Below are positions 47,423 to 52,500 of a stretch of DNA of 52,500 nt, in pieces; position 1 is the first letter of the stretch; the number at the start of each line of letters is the position of its first letter. The translations under genes and the position numbers were made by a program. The DNA is from Glandiceps talaboti. Taxonomy: Eukaryota > Hemichordata > Enteropneusta > Spengelidae. The notes under the pieces are model-generated. The model was given only the letters and a program-made list of their open reading frames with translations, was not told the DNA's origin and searched no databases. The stretch covers positions 26,040,880 to 26,093,379 of the forward strand of contig NC_135551.1 of the NCBI RefSeq assembly GCF_964340395.1, in the 5' to 3' direction.

Positions 47423-48782
47423 GGATATCACGGTTCAGTTACCGTCATATAGGATAGGTTGTTGAAGTGCTGACCTGAGAGTGAATGTCAAAATCATAAA
47501 TCATTCTGTACCTTGGTAAAAATCAGCATTTTGGTCACCGAATACAAATGACATATAAGTTGAACATTAATAGCATGAATTACTATTTTGTTACTCTGCT
47601 GTATTGAATATTAAAATTAGTCAAATAATTACAAGGTGTTTTGATGTAACTTCTTTTACAATTAACAATTAAACTAGAGTTTATACACCATTTCATTGTG
47701 ACAGTCTAACTTTCAGCTTTGGTATTAAATTGTAATTTTTAGTAATTGTGTCTTTATTTCTGAATAACAAAAATAAATCACAACAACACAAATCAGAAAC
47801 AAATACTCTCGTCATATAAAAGAAGTCTAGGTAATACAAGTAAGCATGAAATAAATTACATTCATACATCAATTTATGATTTTTTCCCAGCTGTGGTATT
47901 ATTTCTACAGTTTGTGTATACTATGTTTATATCATTTCCATGGGATGTTCTTGCCGATCGAAACATCACTTTCCATTGTTTATATCATATTAAGATCATT
48001 ATTGAATAAATACCTAAAAACAGAATCGATGTATTAAACAATCCCCTGTTCGGTCAACATTATTTTGTCTTTGTTCGTACCAAAAAATACTTGAATGGTT
48101 CGAAAAATTAGCAGATTGCTGCAGCTGAGTTATGTCCCACTTTCAATACGGGAAAATTTTATGAAAAAACAGTATTTTTTTGTAACGCCCTCTCTCTCAA
48201 GATGAAATTGCAGAGCAGGTGACGTCGAACTGTTATACCAGTTGAATTCGGTTTGGCATTATTTGATATTTTTTATATTTTTATAATTATAGTACAGAAT
48301 GTGTGTCAATCATTTAAGACTGTTACTGTTATATTTGTAAAGGATTGGTGTGTAATGAAATAAATCGTGGTTCAATATTTACGAACTTCTTTGTGTCACT
48401 TATTGTCATTATGGTTATGATACTTGTGGGTTTGTGGGGGTGGAGGTGGGGTGGGGGGTGGGAGAAGGACCATAATATCAAAGTGGTTCGCAAGATTTGG
48501 AATATGACGAAAAAAGAAAAGGGACCGGTAAAGTGGCGTAAACTTTAATACGTATGGACAACTTTAAAGGCGACACTGGTTTTTATCTTTGTCGCATGTT
48601 ATTCTACTCTATAGGGGACACATGTACAGACGTTGCTTACTTCCCATAATGCCTCCTCCCAGTACGTGTACAGCAGATTTCTTCAGAGCTATATTTGCTG
48701 ATTTGTACAGATGTTCATCAGCAATGTAGGATATTGCAGGGAGGGGTTGACCGACGTATGAGGGCGCCCCGTCAAGGCGTAA
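47423..48782. other. E downstream region
   Basis: The E 3' flank (AATAAA-like signals near 47779 and 48003) and a G-rich block at 48428-48466 with quadruplex potential. No gene is seen. Confidence 0.5.
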
Positions 48783-49280
48783 TACGCCGTATTCCGGTTA
48801 TCGAAAAAGCCCCGAAAAGATAAACGATATGATTGTTTGGCCACTAGGGGCGCTGTTTTAGAACCGGAAGTGAGGGTCAGAATTGTAGAGCATTGTTGCA
48901 AAGCATAGAGTCTATAGGCATCGTAACCACTGACTAAAGATTGTCTGTCATTCCCCGTAACTTTACGCTATAATATTGCATTATCGCCCATCAAATAACG
49001 AAATAGCAAATTAACCTCTCGTTCTCCTAATATTTCGCGTAAGTTTGGCTCTGCAATTCGAACGTGAGGAAAACCCAAAAGTAGCAACATTTTGAAACGG
49101 GTAGTAGTACACTGACATCTCACTCACGTTTTCAGTGTGACCTCGTCCATTTGCGTTACCGTTGGAGAAATTGTAGTGATTGCTTCCAGTCAAACATCGG
49201 AACGGAAAAAGGTACAAAAACAGAGGAAAGAACCTTCAAAATCACAATATACGCTACAGTTATTGCAGCTTGTATAAAAC

Positions 49281-49503
49281 CAATCTGATTAAAATCCGAT
49301 GTAGATGTCGGCTAATCGTTCATTGCTATTTTACTTTCATTATTGTGCCTGAATTGACCTGCGTGGTACATGTTTGATCGCCTCCTCTACCGATCAGGAC
49401 AAAAACGTAAACATGAACCACGAAGGTCAATTCAGGCAAAATAACGAAGGTAAAATATCAATGAACGATTAGCCGACATCTACATCGGATTTTAATCAGA
49501 TCG
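49281..49503. mobile_element. foldback MITE, copy 1 (9-bp target duplication)
   Basis: A near-complete hairpin of 223 bp. The left arm starts CAATCTGATTAAAATCCGAT and the right arm is its complement, ending AATCAGATCG. Flanks GTATAAAAC (49272-49280) and GTATAAGAC (49504-49512) match at 8 of 9 bases and read as an aged 9-bp target-site duplication, typical of Mutator-like elements. No coding capacity. Confidence 0.75.
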
Positions 49504-49915
49504 GTATAAGACATGGTATGATGAGTGAACCACGTAAACGTTACATGGAAGGCCGATTCATTGAAGGGGTGGGCGGTGTGGTACATCAATCACAATAACA
49601 ATATTTATGATTCGTTGCCGACTTCAATGTTTTTTTTTATACACTGATGGTCCTGAATGAAGAATAGCAAGCTAACCAAAGTGTGATAGTAAAGTTGAGT
49701 ATATCAATACACATATGTTTATGCCAACTTATAACCAGTACATGAAATGGTTTTTTCCGGAAAAAGTTTTATGATTTCACCCGTGGTGCTACACCACTGT
49801 TCTAATAAACAAGAAAGGCCTAAGTATGCGGCGACGTCAGTTACAATATAAACATGTGGCTTGGTAATTGTCGACCGAACTCTCAATATTGCAATGACTG
49901 TAGCTGGAAGCTGTT

Positions 49916-50157
49916 CAATCTGATTAAAATCCGATGTAGATGTCGGCTAATCGTTCATTGCTATTTTACCTTCGTTATTTTGCCTGATATTATATTTCTT
50001 GGTACATGTTTACATTTTTTAGCCTGATCGTAGAGGAGGCGATCAGGCAGGCTAAAAAATGTAAACATGTACCAAGAAGGTCAATTCAGGCAAAATAACG
50101 AAGGTAAAATAGCAATGAACGATCAGCCAACATCTACATCGGATTTTAATCAGATTG
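49916..50157. mobile_element. foldback MITE, copy 2 (perfect 9-bp target duplication)
   Basis: A 242-bp end-to-end hairpin with termini CAATCTGATT and AATCAGATTG, flanked by identical GAAGCTGTT at 49907-49915 and 50158-50166. The duplication length suggests mobilisation by a Mutator-like transposase. It is inserted into the minus-strand coding fragment at 50167-50521, splitting it just after the codons for ENYKSDN. Confidence 0.82.
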
Positions 50158-50166
50158 GAAGCTGTT

Positions 50167-50521
50167 GTCAGATTTGTAATTTTCTAATCGTTCTTTTGTC
50201 CAGCAACAGACACCAGTAAGGTAAAGAAATATGTTTATCATGTCTACATCAGGTATATTTCGAAGGTCCTCCGTCCAACTTTCAATGTTTCCGCTGTCGA
50301 TTAGTTCTATCTTTTGATGCTTGACATCCACTATTCGTCTCCTCTTCCGTTCTCTCAGAAAATTATCATTTTCTAGTGTTTCAAGACCAAGGTTGACAGC
50401 ATTTCTGGCGATATCTAGTAGATTTAGAAGTAGTAATTTTCCACTCTTTTATGAATGCACGGAGTTCTTTTACGCCCATTTTGTTGACAGCTTCATACAT
50501 CGCCATACTATTAGATGCCAT
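50167..50521 (-). pseudogene. fragment of a transposon-like protein exon (SAP-like N-terminus), frameshifted and MITE-interrupted
   Basis: From the ATG at 50521 it reads MASNSMAMYEAVNKMGVKEL, then RAFIKEWKITT, like the start of a SAP-type DNA-binding helix pair. A one-base frame change near 50430 is needed to continue as LLDIARNAVNLGLETLEN, through a basic RERKRRR patch, to IPDVDMINIFLYL and KERLENYKS. From memory, the last segment resembles the YL-plus-YKSL motif of a multi-copy invertebrate family that often carries SWIM or YqaJ-type domains. The frame is cut by the MITE at 49916-50157, and beyond the MITE it soon meets a stop. It is a relic within the inverted-repeat element 48783-50618. 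Confidence 0.5.
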
Positions 50522-50618
50522 GACGAAAATTCTGGCCCTCACTTTGTCAGATATGGTGCGCCCTCTCGCGATACTTTCCTGCGAAACAACCGGAAGTTCG
50601 ATAACCGGAATACGCCGT

Positions 50619-52500
50619 CTTCTGTATGAACCTTTGTAGTTAATTAAATAAGATGAAACAAATCTCCTTTATTCAATTCAACAATGTCTATTTGTATACA
50701 GTATTGTATCTGATGTGAAATACTGCACTCATCACAAATTTATCTTGTACATGTAACACATATTGCATTTGTCTGCAATTTTAATGACATTTTAAAAGCT
50801 CCGATCACGTAACGATGTCTAGTGAATATTTCAATTACTATAACTTTAATGTGATACTTTCCGAAGTCCACGTTGTTGTTTTTCTGTGAGATAACATCCA
50901 TGACTTTGTATTGCGATGAGTTTTCTAGTCACGCGAGGTCATAATGCGGTCAGTTGTTGGCGACCTACTGAAGGTCAAACGTCAGACGACTACTTAATAT
51001 CATAATAAATGACTAGAACAGACAAAGAATAAACTAAATAATATGTCATTTACTAGTATAGATAGCGTACAAATGAGTGACGTCGCCAGTCCCCGGGGTT
51101 AGTATCGTTGTATGTCCAGCCCCTGTTAGCAGTTATCTTTAAAGTACGGATGTATTATAACTGATGAGTTCATATACATCCATGCTAAAATAAGGAAAAC
51201 TCAAGATCTTGACTTCTTGAGTTGTCGAGAATAAAATTAGTAATACATAAAATTAGGATAGTTTACAAATTTAAAGATAATATATTTTTGACATGTTTGG
51301 GTATTGATGTTTCTCTATTGATCGGGGGATTTGACGAAGAAGTTGAGGCTGACCTGGTTTCACCGACGATCTTCTCATTTCAAGCTGAAAGCGTAGCTTT
51401 AGGTATAGGTTGTATAGAGTATAGAGAGTAGAGTGAATCATAGGTGTCCGTCAAACTTTTATATTTTCATTATCTACTCCGAAAGTGACTGTCGGAATTC
51501 TTCGATATTTGGTGTGCATGTTCCCTGGGGGGAGGCTATTCAGATTTGTTCATGCCAAGTTGATCTGTGCCATTTTCAATTTTTTATGATTTTTTTTCAT
51601 AAAATGTCATTTTCATCATCTCCTTGAAAACTTCTTGTCAGATTGCTTTGATATCTGGTGTGTATTTTTGTATGTGTATCTGTAATGTTCATTTGTGCTT
51701 TTGGGTAAATAAATAAACACTAAACACTAAATTTAAAAAAAAATGAATATGTTAATGAGTATTATGACCGCCGCCATATTGGAAATCAGTCCGCGAGACT
51801 TTAGGTAAACTGCAACTTTTCAAAAGACACTATTGACGTCAAACAAGCAATGTAATATGTGCTGTAGTCTTAATTCTACGCATTGTGCGCCCAAATGACA
51901 AATATTTGTTCGAAACAGGGTTGTAAACTTCAAATCCAAATTCTCCACCCTCCTACAGAATGGTTCATTCCAGTATACGCACCTCACGATCAAGTGAGCT
52001 CTATGAGTATGCCTGAACTGAAGTGTATGGGACGAGTCAGTCGTCAATAAAAACGATAATACTCTTTCTAAAATTATCACATTTTGAAAGGGAAAGTACT
52101 TTGTGGTTCATTTATGGAGTTTTGTTTTTGTACGATCAATCTTGGTGGCAAAATTACAGCGTCAAAATTACCGATGTGGTAGTTCCGTACGGCGACAATC
52201 TCAAGTACCCGGATGCACGGGGGACTATAAACCCGGAAGCAACTAGTCGTTGCCAGCCATACGTTACAGTGGTAACATCGTCCGAGAAATCGCTGCGTTC
52301 AGAGTGTCATTATTCACAGAATGTTTTTTTCGAGTGAAAACCCGTCTTGAATTGTATAACTCTAACAAATGAAGACATGTCAAGTTATATTTTGAAAGTT
52401 GTATCGCTAGTTTGAGACGATTTCCTCACGTACTATCGAGGCTTGGACCTTACTCCAGTTCAGCGGGAAGTTTAGCCAGTCCGATAATTCTTTCTGGTTT
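50619..52500. other. right-end region without recognised genes
   Basis: AT-rich DNA. Two loosely similar stretches (51492-51560 and 51636-51690, each with GATATNTGGTGTG) look like an old repeat. Short open frames here have no recognisable family and no coding signature. Confidence 0.4.

Larger units (their letters stand above)
48783..50618. mobile_element. degenerate DNA element bounded by inverted repeats
   Basis: The left end 48783-48804 and the right end 50597-50618 (inverted) match at 21 of 22 bases (core GTATTCCGGTTATCGAA). Further inward both contain GGCGC and a GTGAGGG-CAGAATT block in the same order. The interior holds a frameshifted SAP-like coding fragment on the minus strand plus two copies of a foldback MITE. 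No flanking target duplication is obvious. The element boundaries are inferred from the repeats. Confidence 0.5.

Noticed and set aside
52023-52337. 104-codon frame at the right edge
   Set aside because: No family resemblance and no coding signature beyond an open frame.

Overview
The window is animal nuclear DNA, most likely from a marine invertebrate; I cannot name the species. It has GT-AG introns, AT-rich non-coding DNA, many long microsatellites, small inverted-repeat transposons and a LINE relic. It contains no rRNA, CRISPR array or bacterial-type operon.

The backbone is a tandem array of five plus-strand genes for betaine-homocysteine S-methyltransferase-like proteins (S-methyl_trans family). 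Gene A is cut by the left edge (exons 3-7, 872-4022). B (7609-10704), C (12503-17944), D (20180-28849) and E (41642-47422) are complete. All share one architecture: a tiny first coding exon ending in split phase, then exons of 191, 198 or 195, 112, 197, 82 and about 293 nt. The proteins have 361-364 residues and keep the three zinc-ligand cysteines. They lack the long C-terminal arm of mammalian BHMT and carry Glu where BHMT has its homocysteine-binding Asp. A, B and C form one subgroup, D and E another. The second half of C's last exon plus its 3' flank is almost identical to B, which points to gene conversion.

Between D and E lies about 12.7 kb of accessory DNA. It holds a decayed multi-exon gene of an uncharacterised invertebrate family (31398-36616, plus strand) and, convergent to it, a small intronless gene for a stand-alone HIRAN-domain protein (38769-39161, minus strand). 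The HIRAN gene ends in a perfect replication-dependent histone mRNA stem-loop and has an octamer and a CCAAT box upstream. Related inverted sequences flank the pair (31051-31148 and 39270-39350), so it may be a two-gene mobile element. Small foldback elements with visible target-site duplications lie at 30337-30593 and 39771-39875.

Right of E (47423-52500) there is no intact gene. A degenerate DNA element bounded by inverted repeats (48783-50618) carries a fragment of a SAP-like coding exon, itself interrupted by a 242-bp foldback element. A second full copy of that foldback lies at 49281-49503 and a half copy sits in intron 6 of gene C.

The introns are loaded with simple repeats, the largest a 2.6-kb (AATCAY)n array in gene D. 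Purine-strand (GA)n tracts recur in the same intron (intron 4) of four of the five paralogues.
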